Part shown: positions 43,536-51,424 of the stretch, piece by piece
Position numbering within the stretch: position 1 is the stretch's first letter
How the letters are laid out: each line of letters begins with the position of its first letter
NCBI GenBank assembly: GCA_014189435.1
Contig: CP050293.1
Coordinates: forward strand, 4,965,001-5,029,000
DNA length: 64,000 nt
Source: Mesorhizobium loti
Lineage (GTDB): Bacteria; Pseudomonadota; Alphaproteobacteria; Rhizobiales; Rhizobiaceae
Direction: 5' to 3'
Program-made: the position numbers and the translations under genes
Notes under the pieces: model-generated
The model's input: the letters and a program-made list of their open reading frames with translations, nothing else
The model's database searches: none
Told to the model about the DNA's origin: nothing

Positions 43536-44530
43536 TATTCGGTCCTCCTCAGCATACGGTTTCGGCGATCGGCCAGATATCCGCCCAGCCCCTGGGGCAT
43601 GAACTGGATGGTTATGACCAGCACAAGTCCAAACAGGATCATGCGCAGTTCCGGTGCGAGGCGCAGCAGTTCGGGCAGCGCGGTGAAGACAAAGCTCATC
43701 AACAGCACGAACCAGAAGTGACCGGCGCCTCCGACAATGACGATGATCAACATCATCTGCGCATAGTAGATGTCGAAGATGCCGGGATCGACGATGCCGA
43801 GCTTGAAGACGTAGAGCGCGCCGGCGAGGCCGCCGATGAGAGCCGAAAGAGCGAAGGCCGACAGCTGGTGAAGGAAAACGGAAATCCCTTGCGATCGCGC
43901 CAGATTCTCATCGAGGTTGACCGCGACGAACGCCCTGCCGACGCGCGATCGAAGAAGCCACCAGGTCGCCGCGACGACCAGGGCACCGCAGCCCAGCGCG
44001 ATCCAGTAGAAACCCGATGCCGTGTTGCCATCCAGCAGGATCGTATCACCCAGGCGAACCTGCGGAGACGGCAGACCGGGAATGCCCATGGCGCCGCGGG
44101 TCAGAGATGTCCAGCTGCGTGCGAGCAGCTGCAGAAGCAGGCTGAAACTGAGCGTGATGACGACGAACGCATCGCGCGAAACGCGTAGCGCGGCAAGCCC
44201 GCCGACAAGCGAGGTCACAACGCACACGGCACCCGCACAGCCAATGGCCGTCCACGGCGAAAAGCCGTGATCGGTGACCAGCAGAGCCGATACATACGCC
44301 CCAAGGCCCCAGAACCCGACCTGCGCGAACGACAGCAGGCCGGCATAGCCATAGACCACGTTGAGCCCGGTGCTGGCGACGGCGAAGAAGATGGCAAGCG
44401 TCGCGATGCCGGTGATGTAGTCCGATGGCGACCAGAGTGGGAGCGTAAGCAGGATGACGGCACCTGCCGACAGTCCAAGCCGACGCAAGGGAGGCCAGGG
44501 CGAATTCATGCTGGCGGCGGCCATGCTCAT
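43535..44530 (-). CDS. livM: Branched-chain amino acid-type ABC permease (LivM-like)
   Basis: A 331-residue inner-membrane permease with about 9-10 hydrophobic segments. The LivM core is GLNVVYGYAGLLSFAQVGFWGLGAYVSALL and ALRVSRDAFVVITLSFSLLLQLLARSWTSLTRGAMGIPGLP; a permease EAA-like loop is LDENLARSQGISVFLHQLSAFALSALIGGLAGALYV. Forms the channel with LivH. ATG 44530 overlaps livH by ATGA. Confidence 0.93.
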   Translation of the reverse strand: MSMAAASMNSPWPPLRRLGLSAGAVILLTLPLWSPSDYITGIATLAIFFAVASTGLNVVYGYAGLLSFAQVGFWGLGAYVSALLVTDHGFSPWTAIGCAGAVCVVTSLVGGLAALRVSRDAFVVITLSFSLLLQLLARSWTSLTRGAMGIPGLPSPQVRLGDTILLDGNTASGFYWIALGCGALVVAATWWLLRSRVGRAFVAVNLDENLARSQGISVFLHQLSAFALSALIGGLAGALYVFKLGIVDPGIFDIYYAQMMLIIVIVGGAGHFWFVLLMSFVFTALPELLRLAPELRMILFGLVLVITIQFMPQGLGGYLADRRNRMLRRTE

Positions 44531-45393
44531 ATCCTGACCCCTTTGCCGAAAAGACCCATCGGCCGGAACTGCAGCATCGCGATCATCACCAGGAACACGG
44601 CCGCATCCTGCAGCGAGGCCGACCCGAGGCCACCGGCCAGGCTTTCGGACACGCCAATGATCAGGCTAGCGACGACGGCGCCCGGCAGGTGCCCGAGACC
44701 GCCGATGATGACGATCGCGAAAGCCTTGAACAGGATTGGCGCGCCCATCAGCGGATGGACTGTAAAGACTGGCGCCAGCACCGCACCGGCAAGCCCTGCC
44801 AGAGCCGTCCCGATCACGACCGCATGACCGGCGATGACAGTGGGCCGCATGCCAACGACGAGAGCGGCCTCGCGATTTTGCGACAGCGCCCGGATCGCCA
44901 TGCCGAACCGCGTCCGTGTCAGTACGAGATGCAGTGTGGTGATCGAAACAATAGCGAAACCGACAGCGATCGCCTTGATCATCTCCACCCGCAACCCCAG
45001 GAAACTGATGTCCTTGAAGCTGAACTCGGTGTCGACGATTTGCGGCGTGGCGCCGTAGAAGTAGATCAGCGCATTCTGGACAACGATGCCGATGCCGAGC
45101 GTCAGGATGATGCCGCGCTCGAACTCACCCTTTCGGATATGCCGCAGGAAAAGCACGTAGAGGAGATAGCCGAACGCGGCGACGCCGAGCGCCGACACAA
45201 ACGCCGCCGGCAGGAAGCCGAACCCGAAATGGCCAACCAGCAACGCCAGGGCCAGTGCGCCGAGCGTATAGATCTGCCCGTGCGCGAAGTTGACGATTTC
45301 CAGAACCCCGAAAATCAGCGACAGGCCGACCCCGATGAGCGCGTAGATCGCGCCCATCACCAGGCCGTTTAGAATGAGTGTCGAGACAAGCAT
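44527..45393 (-). CDS. livH: Branched-chain amino acid-type ABC permease (LivH-like)
   Basis: A 288-residue permease: LILNGLVMGAIYALIGVGLSLIFGVLEIVNFAHGQIYTLGALA at the start, MAIRALSQNREAALVVGMRPTVIAGHAVVIGTALAGLAGAV as the ATPase-contact loop, and VIIGGLGHLPGAVVASLIIGVSESLAGG near the end. About 8 membrane segments. Partner of LivM. Confidence 0.93.
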   Translation of the reverse strand: MLVSTLILNGLVMGAIYALIGVGLSLIFGVLEIVNFAHGQIYTLGALALALLVGHFGFGFLPAAFVSALGVAAFGYLLYVLFLRHIRKGEFERGIILTLGIGIVVQNALIYFYGATPQIVDTEFSFKDISFLGLRVEMIKAIAVGFAIVSITTLHLVLTRTRFGMAIRALSQNREAALVVGMRPTVIAGHAVVIGTALAGLAGAVLAPVFTVHPLMGAPILFKAFAIVIIGGLGHLPGAVVASLIIGVSESLAGGLGSASLQDAAVFLVMIAMLQFRPMGLFGKGVRI

Positions 45394-45427
45394 GACAACC
45401 TCGTTCGCGAAAAGGACCGTGGCCCGA

Positions 45428-46570
45428 TCAGGTGTTGAACAGCCCTTTGACGACCACCTTGCTGTTCTCGATCTGCAGAATCACCGCCGAAGGATGGGCT
45501 TGGTGATGATCATCGAATTTCAGCACATCGCCCAGCGTCGCCTTGAAGGACGCACTCTGCAGCGCATCACGGATCTTGCCGGGCTCGGCCGACTTCGCCC
45601 GCTCGATCGCGTCGGCAACCAGCCTGATGGCCGTATAGCCCTCATAGCTCTGGGCATTCGGCACCTCGCCAAACTTCTTGCGGAACCGCTCGACAAAGGC
45701 TGTGTTGTCGCCAACCGTGATCTGCTCAGAATAAGGGAACACGCTCGTCGCGCCGTTGATAGCACCGCTTTCGACAACGCCTTCCTGGAGCTCCGAGAAC
45801 TCGACACGCCCTGTCAGCGGGATGGTCAGACCGGAGGCGCGGTACTGCCGCAGGAAGTTCAGTTCGTCCGCGCCATTGAGGTAGACGGCGATCGCGTCCG
45901 GCTTGTCCGACCCCATGCGGGCTAGAAAGGCCGAGAAGTCCTGTGTGTCGCGGCCGAAGAAGTCGCCATTGCCAACCTCGACGCCGTTCTTCTCGAGCAC
46001 GGCCTTAAGGGCCGCATGACCACCGCGACCGTAATCAGTGTCCTCGCCAGCGAAGGCGACTTTCTTGATCTTGCCGTCCGCAATCAGGTAGCGGGCGAGG
46101 CCGATTGCCAGTTCCTGGTCGGACGGGTTGATGCGGAATGTCCATTTGTTGCCGCCCACACCCGCCAGCTCGGTGATTTTCGGCGAGGTTGACGTCTCGA
46201 CCACCAGCGGGATGCCTGCCTTTTCGATGATCGGCATGATGCTCAGCGTGGCCGAACTGCAGAGCGCGCCAACGATGGCGGAAACCTTGCCGACGCTGAT
46301 CAACTGTTCGGCGCTGGCGGCGCCCTGTGTGGGGTTGCACTGGTTGTCCTGGACTGAGAGCTGGAGCTGCTGGCCAATAGCGCCGCCTGCCGCATTGATT
46401 TCCTCGATCGCGAGCTCCGCGCCCCAGCGTTGATGCTGGCCGAGATAGGCCGCGCCGCCGGTCTGCGGGCTGCTCAGCCCGATCATGATCGGATCGGCAG
46501 CGGCGAGCTGCGTTCCAAGGGCCATTGCCGCGAGCACGGCTACGATACGGATCGATTTCTGCATGGTCAT
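45428..46570 (-). CDS. livJ: Periplasmic amino-acid-type binding protein (LivJ/K-like)
   Basis: A 380-residue class I periplasmic binding protein. The signal peptide is MTMQKSIRIVAVLAAMALGTQLAAA, then DPIMIGLSSPQTGGAAYLGQHQRWGAELAIEEINAAGGAIGQQLQLSVQDNQCNPTQGAASAEQLI. ATG 46570 is chosen because GGGGA lies 7 bases upstream and it places the signal peptide correctly. First gene of the long minus-strand operon; its promoter region carries the GTTGCA-N5-TGCAAC operator at 46592-46608. Ligand unknown; an amino acid or analogue is likely. Confidence 0.92.
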   Translation of the reverse strand: MTMQKSIRIVAVLAAMALGTQLAAADPIMIGLSSPQTGGAAYLGQHQRWGAELAIEEINAAGGAIGQQLQLSVQDNQCNPTQGAASAEQLISVGKVSAIVGALCSSATLSIMPIIEKAGIPLVVETSTSPKITELAGVGGNKWTFRINPSDQELAIGLARYLIADGKIKKVAFAGEDTDYGRGGHAALKAVLEKNGVEVGNGDFFGRDTQDFSAFLARMGSDKPDAIAVYLNGADELNFLRQYRASGLTIPLTGRVEFSELQEGVVESGAINGATSVFPYSEQITVGDNTAFVERFRKKFGEVPNAQSYEGYTAIRLVADAIERAKSAEPGKIRDALQSASFKATLGDVLKFDDHHQAHPSAVILQIENSKVVVKGLFNT

Positions 46571-46591
46571 ATCATATTCCCCTTTCTTAAG

Positions 46592-46608
46592 GTTGCATAT
46601 AGTGCAAC
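46592..46608. promoter_or_regulatory. Operator GTTGCA-N5-TGCAAC upstream of the liv-type operon
   Basis: A perfect 6-bp inverted repeat with a 5-bp spacer, 22 bp before the ATG of the binding-protein gene. The identical arms and spacing recur at 50245-50261 in front of the PLP-enzyme operon. Confidence 0.7.
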
Positions 46609-46663
46609 TGATTTTCATTTTATTGGCATGCTTTGATGACCCTCAAGCTGAGGGTTTCTGTTT

Positions 46664-48301
46664 TCATCCCGCGTTGGAAAGTCGTTTTTCGCTTTGTCGA
46701 GGCATTGCGAACGATTCCGTTCGCGTCGGCAGGCAACGGCTCAGTTCAAGTTTCTCGGCGGCGTCGAGGCGGCCAACCAGACCCGTTTCCCAGGACAGGT
46801 AGCGACGAGCCGCCTCAAGGTTCCCGCTGTGACGGTCATGGGTGAAAAAGACGAAATCCAGCGCCTGAGCGTCCGATGGCTGCTCCGGTGTCGAAACCAC
46901 CTGGAAGCCCGCTTCGCGCCAGCTGGCAGCGGTGCCTGAGAGCTCAGCCAGATTGGAAAACCCGTCTTCCCGGAGATCCGAGGCGGCCAGTGCCAGGACG
47001 TCGCTGTCGTCGGCGCATAACACGACCAGCGCCGCCTTCCCGACATGTTTCAGCCGCTCGCTGAGCTGATGCCTGAGTGCCCATTGAGCGCCTGAAATGT
47101 GAGCCGAGCGATATGCCATGCTCGCCCTGACGTCCAGGACGATGGCATCGCGCGGCAGCGGAACCGCCGCGCGCGGCAGGTCCGGCATCGCGGGGCGCGG
47201 CGGCCGTGGCGATACAATGTCGCCCCACGCGTCTTCAGCGGCCGCCAGCACGTGGCAATCGAGCCCCATCATCTTCAGATAACGGGCAACGACCACGGCC
47301 CGCAGGCCGGTATCGTCGGCCAGCACTATCCGCGCCCGGCGCACCGCAACCCAATGGTCGGTCGACTGGATGAGCTGGCCGCCTGGTGCGTGCGTGGCGC
47401 CTTCGATGTGATTGCTGTGAAATTCGGCATCGCCGCGCACGTCAAAGACATAGGTCGTCCTGAGCCCATCGCCGAGCCAGGCATTCACGGTCGCGACATC
47501 GACAAACGGCACTTGCCACGCCTCGCCGAGCGTCCTCGCCCTGGCCCGCATCGTCGTCCGGCTTTCCGCATCTGGTACCGCCTCGACAGCTCGGTCCGAT
47601 CCACGTTCCAGGTCGAGACCGGCAAGCGTCCAGCCCTGGGTTCCGTTTTCCAGCGCGAAGACGGGATTGGGAAAGCCGAGGTCACGAAGTATCTGGGCAC
47701 CGATGATGGATCTGGTGCGACCCGCGCAATGAACCACCACCGGAATTTCCGGATCCGGGATAATGGCGCTTGCCCGATACGCAAGGTCGCCGTTGGGCAG
47801 ACAGATGCTGCCCGGAATGTTCATCCGGTGATGTTCCTCAGGCGGTCGCCCGTCGAGCAGGACGATCCTCCTGCCCTCCCGCTGCCAACGATTAAGCTCT
47901 TCAGGAGATACATGCGGCACAGAGAAGGCTTGCTCGACCAGTTCGCCGAAGGCTTTGCTCGGAACGAATACACCCTCGAAAAGTGACAGGCCCGATCGTT
48001 GCCATCCAGTCGCTCCGCCATCGAGGAAGAACACTTCTTGATAACCGCACCGCCGGGCGATTTCGGCGGCCCGTTCGGCTCGCTGCGAATAGCCGTCATC
48101 CATGAAAACGATCCGGCAAGCCGTCGAGGGCACCAGGACAGGCAATTTGGCCTCCAGCACACCAAACGGCAGCGAGGTTGCAAACAGCGGATGGCCCGAG
48201 GCGAACTCTCCCGCCTCGCGAACGTCGAGGAGGGCAAGCTCCTGCCCGTCGGATAGCCACGCCTTCGCAGTGGAAGCACTGATAGGTGAGGGAAATCGCA
48301 T
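46664..48301 (-). CDS. Protein with four rhodanese-like domains
   Basis: A 545-residue cytoplasmic protein with four tandem rhodanese folds at about 5-108, 130-235, 263-365 and 385-480. Only domain 2 has an apparently complete active loop (VVVHCAGRTRS, Cys192). Domains 1 and 3 carry Asp where the Cys should be (FMDDGYSQRA, VLADDTGLRA), and domain 4 has LCADDSD. It probably transfers sulfane sulfur with the other domains structural or regulatory. Last gene of a unit with the cysteine-dioxygenase-like cupin (10 bases upstream) and the PLP lyase. Plausibly handles sulfur released from cysteine or its analogues. Confidence 0.88.
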   Translation of the reverse strand: MRFPSPISASTAKAWLSDGQELALLDVREAGEFASGHPLFATSLPFGVLEAKLPVLVPSTACRIVFMDDGYSQRAERAAEIARRCGYQEVFFLDGGATGWQRSGLSLFEGVFVPSKAFGELVEQAFSVPHVSPEELNRWQREGRRIVLLDGRPPEEHHRMNIPGSICLPNGDLAYRASAIIPDPEIPVVVHCAGRTRSIIGAQILRDLGFPNPVFALENGTQGWTLAGLDLERGSDRAVEAVPDAESRTTMRARARTLGEAWQVPFVDVATVNAWLGDGLRTTYVFDVRGDAEFHSNHIEGATHAPGGQLIQSTDHWVAVRRARIVLADDTGLRAVVVARYLKMMGLDCHVLAAAEDAWGDIVSPRPPRPAMPDLPRAAVPLPRDAIVLDVRASMAYRSAHISGAQWALRHQLSERLKHVGKAALVVLCADDSDVLALAASDLREDGFSNLAELSGTAASWREAGFQVVSTPEQPSDAQALDFVFFTHDRHSGNLEAARRYLSWETGLVGRLDAAEKLELSRCLPTRTESFAMPRQSEKRLSNAG

Positions 48302-48311
48302 CCTGCCTGCC

Positions 48312-48893
48312 CTATTTCTTCGTCGCGACAGCCATCTTCATTGGCTTCGCCTCACCCGCATCGAGATCAAACATCAAACGCTCGCTGAGCGTCTCGAGCG
48401 CCTTCCCGTAGAAATGTAAATGCCTGATCGGCTGTTCGCCGCGGATCTCCACCGAGTGAATATCGTCCGCCAGGAGCGCGATGCCCCTGCCCGGCCGCAC
48501 GTCGACCTCACCGGTTGAGCGCAGCGTCGCGGGCCCGGCGCCGGTGCGTCCGTCGGTGCGCTCGTAAAGTGTGTTGTGCTCGGCACCCTCGACGGCGGCG
48601 ATGCAGGCCCAGGTCGTGTGATTGTGGGGCGGTATCCGGTTTCCTGGCCGCATCACATTGAGATAGAGCGTGAAGCTGTCATCGGGATCGGTCGCGATCA
48701 GATAGCGGGCCTGCCGTTCCCCGGCATCGGGATCGGGATAACGATCGGGACCCCAGCGCCCGGGCAGGCTCGCGGCCCGCTCGATGACCGCGAGGACATC
48801 GGTAAGACTGCCGCGGTTCGCGCCATCACGCTCGATACGCGTCTTTGCCTCGGCAACGAGTGCCTGGACTTCATCGTCAACGATGCTGGACAT
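48312..48893 (-). CDS. Cysteine dioxygenase-like cupin
   Basis: A 193-residue double-stranded beta-helix protein: YLIATDPDDSFTLYLNVMRPGNRIPPHNHTTWACIAAVEGAEHNTLYER with iron ligands His90 and His92, and a later His in LADDIHSVEIRG. This is the bacterial thiol/cysteine dioxygenase family, which oxidises a thiol to a sulfinic acid with O2. ATG 48893 has AAAGGAAA 4 bases upstream. The start lies inside the last codons of the PLP-enzyme gene (17-base overlap). Confidence 0.88.
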   Translation of the reverse strand: MSSIVDDEVQALVAEAKTRIERDGANRGSLTDVLAVIERAASLPGRWGPDRYPDPDAGERQARYLIATDPDDSFTLYLNVMRPGNRIPPHNHTTWACIAAVEGAEHNTLYERTDGRTGAGPATLRSTGEVDVRPGRGIALLADDIHSVEIRGEQPIRHLHFYGKALETLSERLMFDLDAGEAKPMKMAVATKK

Positions 48894-50088
48894 TGCGTTT
48901 CCTTTCGTCATGGCAGTTGGCTTCATGCAGCACGTCAAGGCCGCGCTGAAGGTCGTCGAGAAGATCGTCGGGATCCTCGAGGCCGATGTGAAGCCGCAGA
49001 AGTGGGCCTTTCCAGTGTGGTTCGCTGGCTGTGCGTACCGGTTTTGAAGGGAGGATCAGGCTCTCAAAGCCGCCCCAGCTGGAGCCGATGCCAAACAGCT
49101 CGAGGGAGTCGATGAAGGCGCGGACCATATCAGGGCTGGTGTTCACCAGTTCAACGCCGAACAGCCCAGTCGCTCCCGAAAAATCCCGGCCCCAGATCGT
49201 GTGCGAGCTGTCGGTATCAAGTGCTGGATAGAGCACTCTCTCGACGGCGGGATGCCCCTTCAGCGACCCGGCTATCGTCTTCGCGCTCTCCTGGTGCTGG
49301 CGCAACCTGGCGCCCAGCGAGCGCAGCCCTCGCAAGGCAAGCCAGCATTCATCCGGCCCGGCAAGCACGCCGTGTCCGGCTGCCCAGTCCCGGATCCGCG
49401 GCAAGTGGCGTTCGTTCGCCACCGCCACACCCAGCATCGCATCCGAGTGCCCGACGATGTACTTCGTCGCCGCGTGGATCGTGACATGGGCGCCAAGGTC
49501 CAGCGGCCGGTGGAAGAAGGGCGTCGCCCAGGTGTTGTCGACAACGATGGCGATGTCGGGCGAACGGCAGGCGGCCGCAATCACCGGAATGTCCTGGACC
49601 TCGAAGGTCAGGCTGCCTGGCGACTCGCAATAGACCACCCGGGTTTGCGGTCGCACGAGATCGCCAATGGACGCGCCAATGCCGGGAGCGAAGAACGTGA
49701 CGTCAATCCCGTTGCGGCGAAGCTCGGTATCGCAGAAAATTCGCGCCGGGCCGTACACCGCGTCGGTGACCAGCAGATGGTCTCCCGGGCTAAGCAGGGA
49801 TTTCAGCACGCCGGCAATTGCCGCCAGGCCTGACGGATAGAGAACGGCTCCATCCGCACCTTCAATTTCGGCCATCGCCTCAGCGAGCGCGAAGGACGTC
49901 TGCGTGCCATAACGGCCATAGCGCAACGCGCCAAATTTGCTGGCCCGGGAGCGTTCGTAAGCGCCGATGTCAGGATAGAGCACCGTCGAGGCGCGGACCA
50001 CTGGCGTGTTCACGACACCGCCGAAATCGGCTGGGTGGCGGCCGGCATGAACCAGCCGCGTATCCCGTCTCAGCTTCGGGGACCGCAT
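48877..50088 (-). CDS. Cys/Met-metabolism PLP enzyme (cystathionine beta-lyase-like)
   Basis: A 403-residue trans-sulfuration-family enzyme: RYGRYGTQTSFALAEAMAEIEGADGAVLYPSGLAAI, VVDNTWATPFFHRPLDLGAHVTIHAATKYIVGHSDAMLG with the PLP Lys209, and ATGLFGVELV near the C-terminus. Closest in style to MetC-type beta-lyases, which release thiol, pyruvate and ammonia from cystathionine or other S-substituted cysteines. First gene of the unit with the cupin and rhodanese genes. A consensus sigma-70 promoter and the GTTGCA operator lie about 150-210 bp upstream. Confidence 0.9.
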   Translation of the reverse strand: MRSPKLRRDTRLVHAGRHPADFGGVVNTPVVRASTVLYPDIGAYERSRASKFGALRYGRYGTQTSFALAEAMAEIEGADGAVLYPSGLAAIAGVLKSLLSPGDHLLVTDAVYGPARIFCDTELRRNGIDVTFFAPGIGASIGDLVRPQTRVVYCESPGSLTFEVQDIPVIAAACRSPDIAIVVDNTWATPFFHRPLDLGAHVTIHAATKYIVGHSDAMLGVAVANERHLPRIRDWAAGHGVLAGPDECWLALRGLRSLGARLRQHQESAKTIAGSLKGHPAVERVLYPALDTDSSHTIWGRDFSGATGLFGVELVNTSPDMVRAFIDSLELFGIGSSWGGFESLILPSKPVRTASEPHWKGPLLRLHIGLEDPDDLLDDLQRGLDVLHEANCHDERKRNVQHR

Positions 50089-50482
50089 CGCCTAGCTCGC
50101 CATCTTTGCATGTGTCGGCAGGGCCCTGCCCGGAACAACGCTTGCCGGGTGCCCACCCGCTGCGGACACAACAACGACCGGCACAAATCCGTTGAGCCTG
50201 GCGACCAGCGCCCGCAAGGTTTTCAGCAATGTTCTCTCCCATTTGTTGCACTATTTGCAACTTGATTGCATTATAAACAAAACGCGTTTTGCGTGTCAAG
50301 ACCGGGCGGGTTGCCTTCATGCTGGATGGCGTTGTCCTGGCCTGCGCACTGAGGCCGGCGCTGATCGGCGATGAACGGAGCAATTCCGTGAGATGCCAAA
50401 AGGCGGCGATATCGGGCGCGGGCGAAATGCGGGCGGCCCTCGTGGTTAGCCGGCCCGCATGGATCGAGCCGCTGTCGGTGCC
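50089..50482. other. Intergenic region between two minus-strand operons
   Basis: Holds the promoter and operator at 50245-50299. The rest is GC-rich with no supported gene; frames on the plus strand here lack ribosome sites and recognisable features. Confidence 0.5.
50245..50299 (-). promoter_or_regulatory. Consensus promoter with overlapping operators for the PLP-lyase operon
   Basis: On the minus strand TTGACA (50294-50299), an 18-base spacer, and TATAAT (50270-50275) are perfect sigma-70-type hexamers. The spacer contains the palindrome AAAACGCGTTTT (50279-50290). Just past the -10, over the expected start point, lies GTTGCA-N5-TGCAAC (50245-50261), identical in arms and spacing to the liv-type operator. 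A repressor bound there would block transcription. The leader to the ATG at 50088 is about 170 bases. Confidence 0.75.
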
Positions 50483-51424
50483 CTAACGGGCTTCCCGATC
50501 GAAGACGGTGCCTGTCGCCGCCGGTTGCCGAGTGCCCTTGTTGAACCACACAAGAGCAACCAGTGACGCGGCAAAGGGCAGGATCAGAAAGATCTGATAG
50601 GGAACAAGCGGATTGGAAAACTGCAGTTGAAGCTGCAACGCGTCGCACAATCCGAAGAAGAGAGCCGCGACAACCGCGCCGACCGGATGCCACCGGCCGA
50701 GGATGATCGCGGCCAGCGCGATAAAGCCTTTTCCCGCACTCATGCCCTCGGAAAATATGTAGACCTGGCACAACACAAGATGGCAGCCGCCGGCTGCGGC
50801 GAACGCGCCGCTCAATGCCAGCGAAACGTAGCGGACCGCCGTTACGTTGACACCGGCTGAATCAACCGCCCTCGGGCCCTCGCCGGCGGCCCTTAGTCTT
50901 AGACCCGCCTGCGTTCGATAAAGGCAGATCGTCACGGCCGCCACGAGCACAGGCAGCATGTAAGCCAGCGGATCCTGATTAAAGAGGGCCGGACCGATCA
51001 GCGGCAATCCCGAGAGGTAGGGGACAGGCAGCGAAGCAAATCCGCTGACCGCGGTTCCGCCGCCCGCAAGCCCGAACAGAGCGCGGGCCAGGAAGGCCGT
51101 GAGGCCAGCGCACAGCAAGTTGATGGCAATCCCGGCTACGAGCTGGTTGACCGCGAGGCTGACGCACAACAGGGCAAGCAGCAGTCCCGCCACCGCGCCC
51201 AGCAGGACCCCGGCGACGAGCCCCGCGACCGGTGAGCCTGTGAGATAGGTGCCGGCCGCCGCCCCAAACGCACCCCACAACATCATCCCTTCCAGGCCGA
51301 CATTGTAGACGCCGCTGCGCTCGGCAAGCACGCCGCCCAGGGCCGCGAAGCCGATCGGCGTTGCCAGCCTGACCCCGGAAGCCAGCAGGACGGCGATCAG
51401 ACCAATGTCGGGGAGGAAACTCAT
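50483..51424 (-). CDS. BMP-type (nucleoside/purine) ABC permease 2
   Basis: A 313-residue permease: GVRLATPIGFAALGGVLAERSGVYNVGLEGMMLWGAFGAA is the hallmark of the YufQ/NupQ-type permeases, followed by GLLLALLCVSLAVNQLVAGIAINLLCAGLTAFLARALFG and YRTQAGLRLRAAGEGPRAVDSAGVNVTAVRYVSL. About 9 membrane segments. Last gene of the four-gene transporter; starts inside the end of the preceding permease gene (4-base overlap). Confidence 0.93.
   Translation of the reverse strand: MSFLPDIGLIAVLLASGVRLATPIGFAALGGVLAERSGVYNVGLEGMMLWGAFGAAAGTYLTGSPVAGLVAGVLLGAVAGLLLALLCVSLAVNQLVAGIAINLLCAGLTAFLARALFGLAGGGTAVSGFASLPVPYLSGLPLIGPALFNQDPLAYMLPVLVAAVTICLYRTQAGLRLRAAGEGPRAVDSAGVNVTAVRYVSLALSGAFAAAGGCHLVLCQVYIFSEGMSAGKGFIALAAIILGRWHPVGAVVAALFFGLCDALQLQLQFSNPLVPYQIFLILPFAASLVALVWFNKGTRQPAATGTVFDREAR

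Noticed and set aside
43517..45372. Long plus-strand frames opposite the livM and livH genes
   Set aside because: Typical antisense open frames of high-GC permease genes; Asp/Arg/Gln-rich composition and no ribosome sites.
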